Assembly (NCBI RefSeq): GCF_000499845.2
Contig: NC_023755.2
Coordinates: 35,476,023-35,540,022 of the forward strand
Direction of reading: 5' to 3'
DNA: 64,000 bases
From: Phaseolus vulgaris
Taxonomy: Eukaryota > Streptophyta > Magnoliopsida > Fabales > Fabaceae
Shown here: piece after piece, positions 20,571 to 32,395 of the stretch
Layout of the letters: each line of letters begins with the position of its first letter
Numbering within the stretch: the first letter of the stretch is position 1
Position numbers and translations under genes: made by a program
Notes under the pieces: generated by a model
Told to the model about the DNA's origin: nothing
The model's database searches: none
The model's input: only the letters and a program-made list of their open reading frames with translations

Positions 20571-21804
20571 AGATGAAGAGATTCAGTTAAATAGGATGTC
20601 AGATGATATGTAATATGCAGGATGTTTTACTTTATGTAATATTGTTTTTATAAGGATTGAGATATCTCTTAAATATTTTTATTATTTTTTTATAAAAAAG
20701 TTTACTATTTTTTTTCTTTTATATTTTATATTTTTTATAATTTAAAAATAAGGTACACTTAATCATAATTCCTTGGTATATAATGTCTCAATCGTTAATA
20801 AAGATAAAACTGCTCTAATTTCATCAATGATATTAGTTGGAATGTAGACTTATAACAGTATGAAATTCTTCTTTTAAACACTATTTAAATTTTGAATCAT
20901 CTTATATATATAAAAAAAATCACATCTGTGTTTTCATTCACTTATAAATGACGAAATGCTACAGTTATGGATGTGTTTGATACTTCATTGAAATGGTCTA
21001 TTTGGTAATGGATTAGGACGTTGAATAATTTAAAAAGATAGAAAATAACTGTGAAGTAAATGTGGGGAACTGAAAAAAACAGGTGGGATTTCGTTTTAAT
21101 TACGTCTAAGAACTTGCTTAACATCGCTTTTAGCGACAAATATCTTATCAAGAAGATAATTAAAAGAAGGAATCTATTAGTTACCCTTCAAAAAGTGCAT
21201 GAGAAGAAGAGATGACTGAAAACACCATAATCTCTCTCATTATTTATTATTAGAAGTTTCATTTTTGATACCCATGATGGGCACAACCTACCTTTCTCAT
21301 TTTTCATTTTTTAATACTCAGATGCTAATTTTGCACCTACCAACACATAACCAAGATATTTATCTATATCTATAATGCTTTTTTATTTTTATTATATCCA
21401 ATTATTTATTATATCTTTTTGCTCCTTTTTTTTCTGAAGGACACAATTAAATCGTCACATCTTCACTACAAACAACATGAAACCACCACCACTGAGGAAC
21501 TCACAGAAACCATCAACAAAGAAACTCCAGAAAGAAAGAAAGAAAAAAGAATATTGATCTCACAGGAATACTTCCATGCACAAACATTTCACCATTGTAC
21601 TTGCATGCAGTTTTATCAGGCCTCCAAGATCCTTTCATTTTGTTGCACCCGTTGCTCTTATACCTTCACCTTTTTATGTTGACTCAAAATCTTAAAATAA
21701 CATGTTTTAATTTATTTTTCCTTATGTATTATTTAACTTTCTTATTTTTATTTGATATAAAAATTAATTTTACATTTAGATTCTTAACGTAATCATGTAT
21801 ATAT
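20571..21804. other. AT-rich stretch, no gene seen
   Basis: Only short open frames are present. Around 21460-21680 a slightly GC-richer segment has an 87-codon frame with no recognisable domain. Confidence 0.5.
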
Positions 21805-22900
21805 AATATTTTATTAAAAAACTTTAAACATAACTCAACCTTATAGACCCGACTTAAAATGTGAGGTTTGCACATCACTTATATACTATGAAATGTTTTT
21901 TATTAACAAAGAATAAATAAAATGAAATGAAAGATTTCAGGGGTGTTTCAATTCTTATTCAGACATTTTAGGGTGTCCCAACCCTTATACAGAAAGTAGT
22001 CAAGGCCAACCTGTCCAATACCTGACCTACAAACATACTTCAGACTCTGCAAACCACCAACCAATTCTCAATTGAAAGGCATAGTAAGCCACATTAACAT
22101 AAATCATCATCTACCCTATCAGGGTTCTTATAACCAGTCTTTAGTCAAATCAATACACACAAACTATCCCCTAATATAACCAAAACTCCACAAACACATT
22201 TACAAAACAAAATCCCTCACCCATAAACAAATCCCATAAAACCCCCTCCAAATTGAACCTGCTTTCTTCAAAACCTAAAGAAACTTTAAGTGTCTACTAA
22301 CCAGCTCGGGAGCCGCAATACCTGTTCATAGCCTCAACAACTATATACCACAAGAACATGCACACAAATCAAACAAACCTGACTGGAAGTCACATTCTCT
22401 TTTCATAACCACACAAACAGTAGAACAATAACCTGCACACAAAAAAATCCAATTGTCTTGGACAAATAGTTAGAACATTTTGCAAAACATCATTTTTTCA
22501 AATACTTCATTCAACACAAGGGATCCAACCACCAATCCGAATAAGAGAAGTCTGCCAATCTTTCCTTGACTGTAACCCAAGACCAAGATTTCCTTTGAGC
22601 CATAGTAAAGACCTCCAAAGGATCCACTCTCCCATTCTTAAAAATACATTTATTTCTATGATTCCAAATTTCACCTACAATTATATAGTGTGGAATGTTC
22701 TTATCATTAGTCGATGTGAGATCTTCAACACACGACACACTGAGGTTGCCAACTCTTGTATGATACTATATATATATATAATGGGTGGTTCGATAGCGGT
22801 GGCCTGATCAACTCAACAAATTCTCGCTAGGATATGTTATAAAGGACTCTGATATCATATTAAGAAGTAAACTTTAAGCCTAACTCAACCTTAAAATCAG
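21805..22900 (-). mobile_element. TRIM / LTR element, minus strand, invaded by a LINE
   Basis: Read on the minus strand, one LTR ends CTTAAAGTTTACTTCTTAAT and is followed by TGATATCAGAGTCC (22857-22844), a tRNA-iMet-type primer-binding site. After about 110 bp without coding, a second LTR begins TGTTGAAGATCTCACATCGA (22730 leftward) and continues beyond the LINE as TATAAGTGATGTGCAAACCT to about 21805. The upstream half of the first LTR is missing. The very short internal region without genes fits TRIM elements. Confidence 0.68.
21896..22680 (-). mobile_element. 5'-truncated LINE inserted in the TRIM LTR
   Basis: The copy is bounded by imperfect 17-bp duplications, TTATATACTATGAAATG (21879-21895) and TTATATAGTGTGGAATG (22681-22697), 14 of 17 matching. 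The left end is the LINE tail on the minus strand (GGGTTGGGACACCCTAAAAT, poly(A) side). Coding of the ORF2 end remains at the right (22511-22680: VGEIWNHRNKCIFKNGRVDP, TMAQRKSWSWVTVKE, SDWWLDPLC). The diverged duplication implies an old insertion. Confidence 0.75.
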
Positions 22901-24639
22901 TAAAACAATGTTTAGAATCTATTTGCAAGCAAGAAAAGTTAGGAATAACAATAAAGATAAAAAGGGTTGAGATTGATTAGCATAAAATAGAAAAGAGATT
23001 AAAACAACAAATAAAAATCAGTTGATCCCCAAGTTCCACCAATGAATTCTTCATAGGTTATCTAAAGATTATCATCCTTCAATTCTCACACAGAGCTAAA
23101 CCGGATTGAAAGATTGAACATGCGTCAATCTAATTCAACTTGAAGCTCATCAGTAAAACATACATCTATTGATTTAATCACTACCCACTTTGTTCCATGT
23201 GTATACTCCATGGGAATGCGAACTAACTAAGAAATCAAATTTTAAGAGAAGGAAGACTCTCAATCATGCGTTCAAGTATAGCTTCTCACAAAAATTAATT
23301 TCCCAAGAGACTAAAAGATAAAAACAAATGCTATAGAGAATTGAAAAAAAAAACTTTTATTGATCAAAACCTCATAACTCAATAAGGAATTACAAAGGAA
23401 TCAACAAAAAAAGTCTACCTTTCCATGCGAAGACAAAATAAAAGAAATACAAAAAAGAAAAAAAAAACTAAGAAAATCCTTTGAAGCTCTCTCCTTTTTC
23501 CTTGAGGCTTGTGTCTTTTTATAGGTTTTTCTGCTCCAAGGATATTAGGAAAATATTCTGGTTTAGATTTGTTAATAGCTTCTCAGTTTTCAACTTTCTG
23601 AAATTCTTGGATTTGTTTCATTGTATTTTTACAGAAGATTTGCTTTCAATTTTGTTTCTAAGAGATATTGTAGATTTTATTTTATCAATCTTCTCTTCAA
23701 ATTTTTTTTTCAATTTTGATTCAAAGAAACAACTTGAACTTTTACATATTTGGCTCATTTTCAAAGGTAGACACTTGCTTCACACTAATCTAAAAGAAAA
23801 TTAACACAAAAATACTTAAGGCCCAAATAAATCCAATTATATGAATCTGAATTAAAACAATAAATTTGTTTATTATTATAGTTCAATAATCTATGAGTAA
23901 AGCTATTGAGTATGAATAAATATATGTTCATCACATATTACAATAAAAAGTCCATTGACAACCCAACAATGAATTGTTCCACATTGCTATAAGTAAAAGG
24001 AGAAATATCTTTTACTGAAATGTGGATTCATGTAAGGAGACTGAAAAAAAAAATTGTTACTTTGACAACTGCATATTGAAAAGCATAAATCTACAACTGT
24101 AATTTGGTCAATACAATATTAATAAAAAAATATTTTTTTTAGTTGTAATCTAGTACAAGGTAGTTAACATGTCAGCAATCACTGAAATTTTATAAAGGTT
24201 GTAAACAAGTGTATTTGACTAGGCAATCGTTAAAGTAATATTTTTTTTTCTACAATAAAATATACATTTTAATATAAATTTACAGTAAATTAATATAAAC
24301 ACACGTTTTAATTATTTTTAACATTTTCATAAAACAATATTTTAACAAATTAAAATCAGTTATATCAACATTAACCATACTTAGTTTAAAAAATAGTAAT
24401 TATATATCTAAGAGTGTATTTTGAAACCCTTTTAAGCATGTTCAATGAAAGTGTATTGAAGAGAGATACAAACACACACTAAATTGGTTTGAGGAAAAGT
24501 TTAGTATAGGGATACATAGCTCCCTTGGTAGGCTTTAACCACTATATATGCTTTTCACCCTGATTTGATACACTTGATTAGTAATAGCTCCATTTAAATG
24601 AGTGCTCGTCCAACCAACCTATAGTGACTTTTGCATGGT
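22901..24639. other. No gene seen; unclassified
   Basis: The part 22960-23530 has moderately complex text (for example TTGATCCCCAAGTTCCACC and CCTTGAGGCTTGTGTC) that could be LTR or untranslated sequence. A 107-codon frame at 23481-23804 is Phe/Leu/Ser-rich and has no recognisable motif. Confidence 0.4.
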
Positions 24640-27161
24640 GGCCTAAATAATCATTGTGTTATAGGTCCACAAAAAGTGTCTCCATCCTCACTGGTCAATT
24701 AAAAAAGAAAGAAAAACATCTGGAAAAGTTATTTTATCTACCTCATCCCTTGCTTTTGCACATCCATATATGGCTGTTACTATTACTATTACCCCCAACT
24801 GAAGTAGACCCATCACAGTTATATACTATTACTTACCATACACACACCACTGTCAATTCTCATTAACGAATCTCCATTTTGAACTCTAGCTACTATCATC
24901 CAACTATTCCATTCATTTTCTTACCTTGAAATATCAGTGGAAAATGGGGTTAGGTCATGACTGGTATGATATAATGAGAAATTCTTAGGTGATGTTGGAT
25001 CACAGTAGAAGTTTTTCTTTCTAGTTTCTACCAATGAATATCTCATGTGATGTGAGCAAGATGAGAATTAAATGGCATTTGCTCCTCCGACAGTACCTCA
25101 AAAGGAGCAGTTGTGGCCATGGACCACACAGGGTAGTTCTTGGCTTGGCTCATTCAATAGCCACAAATTGTGGGCCTATATATGTGGGTGCGTCAATATC
25201 ACACGCCATAATGACAATGCTAAGAGCCTCCAAACACGCAAGTATGTATCTATATTGTTTCGTCTGGTTCTCCCCCTATACACCCACCAACAGAGTTAAA
25301 GCCTTGGTGGGTGTCATCACCCTCCAAATACAACTATTCCAAAACTTTTTCTCAATCAATTATATATCTTAAACAACCTGTTTATGGTTCATCATTTACG
25401 TTAACTATCCCAGAAGATTCAATCTAGTTCAACTCCGATTAATCAATCTTTCAGCATGTACTTTATCACATTAACTATCTTCTCTCTCCCCTCAAGATCC
25501 ATGAATAACCATACATAAGAAACTTACTATATATAAGCCTCTGGTAGACTCTTATCAAAAAATAATGAAGAGTTACCAAACATCTACTATCCACTCAAAA
25601 ATACTTAGTAGTTTACAAAGCTATATGGAATCAAACAATTTCTGCTACGGATTATTTTTAATGTTCTGTAGGAGATAATTTTCTTTTTCTTCTGAAAAGA
25701 ATATAATCTTGGATGACTTTATTTTTACCCAATATATTTGCTGTTACAGTAGTAAAATATGAAAGAGAAGTTTATAGGTTTATGGTGATTTTGGATAAAC
25801 ATTTGTAGATGGATTGGAATACAAAGTACTCTTTTATTTATTTATATTTATTTTTACTGATAAAAAATTTAGTAGTTTGCAAACATTTATTATTAAAATT
25901 AATGTTTAATAATATAAAAAGACTGCATACTACTATTGCGGCTCTGGTCTGTTAAACAAAAGTTTAAGGAGAAAGAGATATGTAATGTATTCTACAAAGT
26001 CAAAGCATGTTGAAGTTAAACCCCCCAACAACGTACAAGAAGGATTAGAATAGTAGATTTTGTCCATGAACACAGATTGACGGTGGAGAAAGTGAACATA
26101 ATTAAGCTTTTCCTGTAGCAAAATTTTTGAATTCGATCCATCTGAACAGGCAATTAACCAATCACTGTTGTGATCATCATTTTAACCCTATAGTATCAGT
26201 TTCAGACCTAGCTTCCATAGCTTGTCTTGAAATGATTGTATATTATTGAACCACGCCAGCAGAATCAATTGAGTTTTGTCCATTCCTACACCAAATGGGG
26301 TTGTTCATACCGAGTAACGCGGCTGCGGTCGTAGGTAGCGGGCCATATTTAACACCTTCATTATTGAGTTCAAAAATAATGCACACAAAATACCATTTCT
26401 CTTTCTGTAAAACCCTTTTCTTTTTAACTTCAATTCTGAAAGAGGTTAGAAAGTAACAAAGTAATATTAAGGGAAGTTTTAGAAAAGAAAACACAACGAG
26501 AAATGTCAGAAAAGATACGTGATATAGTAAAGATATGTTAAAAGATTATTTACATAAAAAGTGGTCTAAAAGAATAAGAAAATTATAGAGAACATGATCA
26601 CTCTCTTGCATTGCATCTTATTGTGTTCTGCAATAGATGGAACACGAATAATTGTGAAGAAAAAGTTCCTGATACAAAGAATAAAAGAACCTACTTAACT
26701 AGTCCTCGAATTGACCTAGCTAAAGCCAAGTGCATGGGACAGGTAAAGGTGTCCGTCCTACGGTTCTTGCTTCATATATATATATATGATAAAATAAGAA
26801 AATATCCATAAAATGATTGGTGCAATGGAAGAAATATGTAGAGAAGTAAATTATAATATTGCAAAAGTGTTGTAACCCATTTTTTTTTCCTTGTTGAAGT
26901 TGTACATGTAGCTTTTTCAAGTACTGAATTGGAGAATCGAAGTCAAATTGTAAAAGGGGTGAAAAGGTACAAGAATATCTGTAAGGTAAATTGGTACCTT
27001 TTGAAGGAAGTCACATAAATGTACTATATATGGTTCCTGAGTAGTGAAATGAGAGGAACGAATCAGAATTCGTTCTACGCCACTTCTTGGACGCCATGCT
27101 TTCTTCAAAGTCAAATTGTCTTTTCAGTGAGTGTTTATAATTAAGTATAAAGTTTGAAAGC

Positions 27162-27162
<1 letters not shown>
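24640..27162. other. Mixed-composition stretch, possible gene-flank DNA, no gene assigned
   Basis: Composition is less extreme than the neighbours. Around 25070-25330 there is GGCCTATATATGTGGG, a TATA-like sequence, with overlapping frames of 75 and 112 codons but no recognised domain. On the minus strand 26345-26243 reads EGVKYGPLPTTAAALLGMNN and on to GAGVV-like text, which I cannot assign. No exon chain could be built. Confidence 0.35.

Positions 27163-27187
<25 letters not shown>
27163..27187. repeat. (AT)n microsatellite
   Basis: An uninterrupted AT run. Confidence 0.9.
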
Positions 27188-27197
<10 letters not shown>

Positions 27198-28009
27198 GGA
27201 TTGATGTTGAAATATGAATGATGATGCTATCTGATCGGAGTATCCTTCTTTTGCTTTCAAGTTTCAACTATAGAAACTCATTTTGCAGCTAGTGTACATG
27301 TCCCACACGAGTTCAATACAATTTTATGGCAACAGTTCATGAAGTCGAACTAAAAACATTATATCTTCAAATCTTGATAACTAGAGAAACTAATTAAGAA
27401 ACTAGCTATATTCCCCACCTTTCATGAAATTGATGGGATCGATGGAAAAGTTCAGGTTGCTTGAATTTTCAACATATATTTTTATAGAAAAAGATAAATG
27501 AAAAATAGTGCATAATGAGTCCAATCTTACTTTTGTATACATCAATATGACAAACAATTGCAAAGATCTATTGTAAACAAACCATAGGCTTCTTCTCCTA
27601 CCTGTACTAGTTCAAGCCTTCAAATTAGCATGGAGAAAGTTTAAAATGTACTTTAACACTTAAATTTCTAAAAATACTCTATTCCAAAATAATAGGACAC
27701 TAACTAAAAAGGACAATCAAGTAACACATATTTTAGTCGCATTAATTATATTGATTACTCGTAATTACATTCAAGAAGTGTTGACTCTCCAACTCAATTA
27801 ATTATAGAATTCACAACCTAACTAGTCATCTCTCAAGCTTAACCTTATGACTATCTTTTGATCCTATTAGTCAACTAGTCAAACTATTAGGAATTAGTTT
27901 GCAAACTCATATCCTCTTATTGATAGTGATTCATTTATTGTTACTTCTAATGTTGATCAAAATAATAGGTTTTTTCTTATCAATACTCTATACCTCTCAA
28001 TACCAAGAA
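27188..28009. other. AT-rich stretch, no gene seen
   Basis: No reading frame or repeat end is recognised up to the copia LTR. Confidence 0.5.
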
Positions 28010-28210
28010 TATGGTATTTTATGCTTGAAGCATAGCAAGATGCAACCTCATAAAATATTTTCAAAAAAATAATTGTTATGTTATAGACATTAGAATCTAT
28101 CACATATGAAACTCATACAGAAAATACATAAAATCTAGATAAACTTCATTTACTGAAAAACTGATTACAAAAGTTTAAACCTCATGAATACATAAGGGTC
28201 TCTTATTTAG
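28010..28210 (-). repeat. Copia 3' LTR (left)
   Basis: It matches the right LTR in colinear blocks and is about 40 bp longer in the middle (28065-28110). Confidence 0.7.
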
Positions 28211-28678
28211 AAAGTGAAAACAGAATAGTCATAGTAAGCAGTAAGTAATTGTCACACAATGAGTTATAGGATAAAATATGGGAAATATGATTTTACCTTA
28301 AACTTAATAGAATTGTTAATTTTATGATGATAGTCTTCTAGAAATCTATCACATTTGTTTATTCTTTTAGAGCATCTAAGAAATTCAACATTATCATATT
28401 CATTCTGTCTTTGAAAAACTTTTGTATTGTTGTTGTAATTTGATTCTTTTGTTTATCATCTTCTTGTCTTTGTAAATGAGTTTGATCTCTATCAATTCCA
28501 GTTTGAACCTAGTCTTTGTCATTACTCTCATACTTAACTAGCTCAAGAAGAAAACTAAAATTTTGTTGAGTGAAGCCTTTGTCAAGTCTTTCAATATGAA
28601 AACATATACTCATAAAAGAAAAAACAACATTTATATTAATAAAAATTTTCTGATTAACTATTAAGGAACACATATGCT

Positions 28679-29130
28679 TTATGCCATTCTTATATCATAG
28701 AAAAACACACTTTCTAGCTCACAATTTAGTTTGGTTTTGTTGCTCTCTAGAGTAGAAGCATAGTAAAAAGATCTGAAGACTTTAAGATTCATGTACGTAG
28801 GAGGTTTATATAACATCACATAAGGAGATTCTCCATTAAAAGTAAGAGAGAAAAGTCTACTAACAATATGTATAGCATGAGCAACAACATATGACCAATA
28901 CAATCTAGATAAACTAAATTGAAATAGAAAGCTACGTGTGACATTCAATATGTTATGGTGTTTTCTCTCCACCACAAAATATTGTTATGGAATTTCAACA
29001 CAACTTTTATGGAATAAGATCACAAATTCATCATATAATTTGTTATACTCAAATTTCTTCCCATTGTTAGATCTTATGATTTTAAAACATTGATTAAACT
29101 GGTTTCCAACATATAAGACAAATTTAGATA
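28679..29130 (-). pseudogene. Copia integrase, C-terminal part of the catalytic core
   Basis: From the right: CFKIIRSNNGKKFEYNKLYD (the conserved IRSDNG-type block), then VERKHHNILNVTRSFLFQFS (VERKHQHILNVAR-type block), RLYWSYVVAHAIHIVSRLFS, and SPYVMLYKPPTYMNLKVFRS. These are hallmark copia integrase phrases. A stop separates the first block from the 99-codon open part at 28679-28975. Further left the family's hinge region is visible before the LTR, with RT absent. Confidence 0.85.
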
Positions 29131-29139
29131 GAAGAAATA

Positions 29140-29200
29140 TATGCATTCACCTACAATATGATTAGTCTTGTTGTAATAGGTGCATTGCTTACCTTGTGTG
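29140..29200 (-). pseudogene. Degenerate copia Gag zinc knuckle
   Basis: The minus strand reads KQCTYYNKTNHIVGEC. The usual CX2CX4HX4C pattern is kept except that the second Cys is Tyr, so zinc binding would be lost. Confidence 0.6.
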
Positions 29201-29456
29201 GAGAATCATCCTCTTCCACTACCACGATTCCTCCTCTTCCTTGGGATTTCCAGTATTTTCTTTTTACATTTCTCCATTTTTTTTGCTTTTCCACGACATT
29301 TACAATAGACTTCAAGTCTTGCAGCATATATACTCTTATTACTAGTTAATTATTGTTCTTGTTGCACAATCAAAGAGAACACATGATTTATATCTGGAAG
29401 GGGTTCCATAAGGATAACCCGAGTCTTGATAGTGTTCTAAACATCATTCAAGTCTT

Positions 29457-29920
29457 TTAAAAAGCACATAATGTATTCCACATCTTTATACTTCGCAATA
29501 ATTTTGGATAAAGCGCAACAAGGTATGTCACACATTCTGGAATGGATCTCAAAAGCTCTAATTCTTCCCAAAGAATCTCAAGATTTGTATAAAATAGTGT
29601 GATGCTTCTCTCCCCTTGCTTAACTAAATGAATTTCTTGCACCAAGTCTGAAATTCTGAAGTAGTCTCCTTTTGAAAATCTCTCATTTAAATATTCTTAA
29701 AGAACCTTGACAATGTCAATGTAAACGAAACTTTCAACAATTTTTGGCGATAGATTACATGTGATCCAAGACGAATTATCATATTGCGCCTTTCTTAAGC
29801 TTCATACATGGGATCATCTCACTCAGAATTTATTATGCTTCCATCAACAAATTTTAATTTGTTTTTGGAGAGAAGTGACGCCTCATACTCTAGCTCCACG
29901 AATGATAATTGACTTCACTC
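29457..29920 (-). pseudogene. Copia gag remnant
   Basis: The open 62-codon part (29457-29645) reads VQEIHLVKQGERSITLFYTN and LEILWEELELLRSIPECV, matching the UBN2-type Gag phrases of copia elements (KQG..SVTEYF...LWEEL). The N-terminal part towards 29920 is interrupted by stops. Confidence 0.75.
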
Positions 29921-30130
29921 AACTTTGGTGAAACAAGAACCATACTTGGATTTTCTTTAGAGTGCAAGTATTATGGACTTGAGGAATTGGAAGAGCAGCA
30001 CATTATGTGATGGGTTTTTGTTGTTGAAGACTCCATGCAAGAAGACAACTAAGAGAAATAAAGAAGAACTAAGAAACAACAAGAACCTTGGGAAGGAAGA
30101 AAAAATGGAAGCAAAGCATGATTTAACCTC

Positions 30131-30141
30131 TCTTGATACCA
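30131..30141 (-). promoter_or_regulatory. Copia primer-binding site
   Basis: TGGTATCAAGA on the minus strand next to the right LTR, similar to the 3' end complement of initiator tRNA-Met. Confidence 0.7.
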
Positions 30142-30300
30142 TATTGAATATTATATTTCACACTTGAAGCAACACAAGATACAACTCTATAAAATACTTT
30201 TTATGTTGCAAGCAACACAATCCATCCACTAGATAATTTTCATTTACTAAAAAATATAGTACAAAAGCTTAAACTTCTTGTTTACACAAGGGTCTCTTAA
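30142..30300 (-). repeat. Copia 5' LTR (right)
   Basis: See the left LTR; the outer edge is approximate because the copies diverge after AAGGGTCTCTTA. Confidence 0.7.
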
Positions 30301-30402
30301 ATGATACTCGTTAAACGATCCGCTAAATAATACATGTTAAGATAGACAATATTTTATTGTTGATAAAAAACACTCACAAGACAATCTAAACCTTCAATTC
30401 AT

Positions 30403-30475
30403 TTTTTTATCAGCAATGAATAAACAAATATATTAAGGACATTTAAAAGATGTTTCAACCTTTATAAAAAAAAAA
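30403..30475 (-). mobile_element. Short LINE 3' tail
   Basis: T-run then ATCAGCAATGAATAAAC, then AAGATGTTTCAACC: the minus-strand LINE tail ending TTCATTGCTGATAAAAA. Only the last tens of bases inserted. Confidence 0.65.
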
Positions 30476-30645
30476 TTAATTACTAATTGTAGCATCTAAC
30501 ACAAGAGAGTACATAAAAAAATAAACACTAACATTTCACGCAACATATAACTTATTAGTCTTAACATGAAAAACTTTTATGAGAGAATATTATTTTGTAG
30601 ACTTAGTAGTTGATAAAACATAAAGGCTAGTGCTTCCAAAAACAT

Positions 30646-30697
<52 letters not shown>

Positions 30698-31959
30698 CGG
30701 CTCCAAAAACATTATATACATCTGTCTTGTGACACTTATATATCACATCCACGAACCTATAAACCTCCGGTTGGTAAGCCACTTGAAGGTCTAAACCTTT
30801 AAACCTCTGGTTTAAAATCATCAGCCACAAATGACATTGCTAAAACATGTATGTTCAATCCAAAATCACATCAATAAAGAGATAAAAAAAAATCGAATAT
30901 CTTGCATCACTTTATACAACAATTCATATGAATTAACAACCAACAATAACATATAGGAAAATATTAAGTAAACTTTCTCACTCACTCTTTTTCATTAACT
31001 CATGACACGCATCATGGCTTTCGAAGATTTTGAGGTGGTCGAACCCTCCGTTGCTACTTAGGCAGTGTCATGCTTTCTGACAAGATAGCGAGACATGCCA
31101 TCTAATAATTCAAAACCTAAGTAAGGCGAATTTTATCTTATCATTTATGCCCTCAAAAGATGGTGATGTGAAAAGAATTTCAAATCACAGCTATAAAAAA
31201 ATCCACTTTATGTTTCTTCAAAATTGTTAAGATTAAAACTTTTCCAATAATTACTAGGGCTACACATACTTACCCTAAATAATACAAACCATTCACATTG
31301 TGTTTAGTTTCTTCCTGTTATTTACGTCTGTATTATGACACATCTCAACAAGCTTAAAACAATTATTATTTCATAAATTAAAAATAATTTATCTAAAATT
31401 AAAAAATGGTATAAAATTAATGTAATAACTATTATTTTAAAAATTAAAGAGAAACTCGTTAAAATATTTGTGATAACTTTTATTGTCGTAACTTATATAT
31501 GGACAGCTTAAACTTTGACAGAGATGCTATCGAATACGCGAGGCTTTTCAAGTTTAAGCTTAGAAAATTCTTCTCCATGCATAGCACATACAAGATGCGT
31601 CTGACGTAAAAATTAAATAATTTTTTATGATATTTTATTCTCAGATATTATATTTCTCAGAATAAGAGGGAAAAAAATAATTTAGAGATTTAATTTTATT
31701 AGTGAAAATAAATACTTTGATAAAGTTGATTTAACTTCTCATGACGGATATTTTAAATGAAGAAAGGGAAATTACATTTGTTAGAATTATATGTATATAA
31801 AAAAATTTAAAAATATTAAACGTTATATGTTAATAAATTTGAAATATGAATTTGTTAACAACACGTAAAAACTAGTAATTAATTCCTTGAGAAAGGTTTG
31901 AAGGTGATGAAAAGAGAGTAGCTTGAAATAATATTCCTTAGCGAAACAGAAAGAGCGGT
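30476..31959. other. No gene seen; AT-rich
   Basis: It includes an (AT)n run at 30652-30694. A slightly GC-richer patch at 30990-31150 has no open frame of note. Confidence 0.5.
30652..30694. repeat. (TA)n microsatellite
   Basis: An uninterrupted TA run of about 43 bp. Confidence 0.92.
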
Positions 31960-32395
31960 TTAGATGTAGCCACGCTTTAAAACGCACTAATGAAAGAGGT
32001 TAGGCAAGTGAAGCGGGTCCCACGCCTCCCCACGTGCCAGCTACCGTGACTTTTCGAAAGTAGTTGGACTTTAGAGAAAGCGGTGGGTCCCGCAGCTTAA
32101 AGACATCGACACGTGTCGTTAAAACAACGCTTGCTCTCTTTGCGGGCCCCGGCGTGGATAATCACTTCTTCAACACGCGTCCACTTGCGACCCGTGCGCG
32201 TGAGTGCGGGCCCACCGTAAGATTCGTGCAACTCGCGCGTGCGGGTCCCAGGGATCATCAATCAGAGAGGGAGAAGGGGAAGGGCGTGTTTGGATGCACA
32301 GTGTGTGAATTCACGAACTTCATTGGGACCACGCCGCTGCCTGATAGGTCAATGTTGCAGCCAATGAGGTTGTTATGGGGCCTCCGGATTAAAAA
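31960..32395. promoter_or_regulatory. GC-rich promoter-like island with G-box and TCP sites
   Basis: In AT-rich surroundings this 430-bp block holds many plant promoter motifs. There is a G-box CACGTG at 32031-32036 and a perfect 12-bp palindrome CGACACGTGTCG at 32107-32118 (G-box/ABRE core). Three GGNCCCAC-type (TCP) sites lie at 32015-32023, 32083-32091 (reverse) and 32208-32215. Other elements are CGCGCG-like words and CCAATGAG near 32361. The density is typical of bZIP/bHLH- and TCP-regulated plant promoters. No gene with recognisable coding is seen on either side, so orientation is unknown; a non-coding transcript, an unrecognised short gene or a promoter relic are all possible. The 111-codon frame at 32064-32399 is probably accidental. 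Confidence 0.55.

Larger units (their letters stand above)
28010..30300 (-). mobile_element. Deleted Ty1-copia retrotransposon with both LTRs
   Basis: Two direct repeats bound the element: 28010-28210 and 30142-30300, sharing CTTGAAGCA..GCAAGAT, TCATTTACT and AAGGGTCTCTTA in order. A primer-binding site (TGGTATCAAGA on the minus strand, 30141-30131) abuts the right LTR, so transcription runs leftwards. Inside are gag, a broken zinc knuckle and the C-terminal part of integrase. Protease, most of integrase, RT and RNase H are missing. LTR divergence and stops show an old, dead copy. Confidence 0.82.

Noticed and set aside
25034..25372. Possible small gene downstream of a TATA-like sequence
   Set aside because: Two overlapping frames are equally open and neither has a recognisable domain. 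Kept only as a note in the regional entry.
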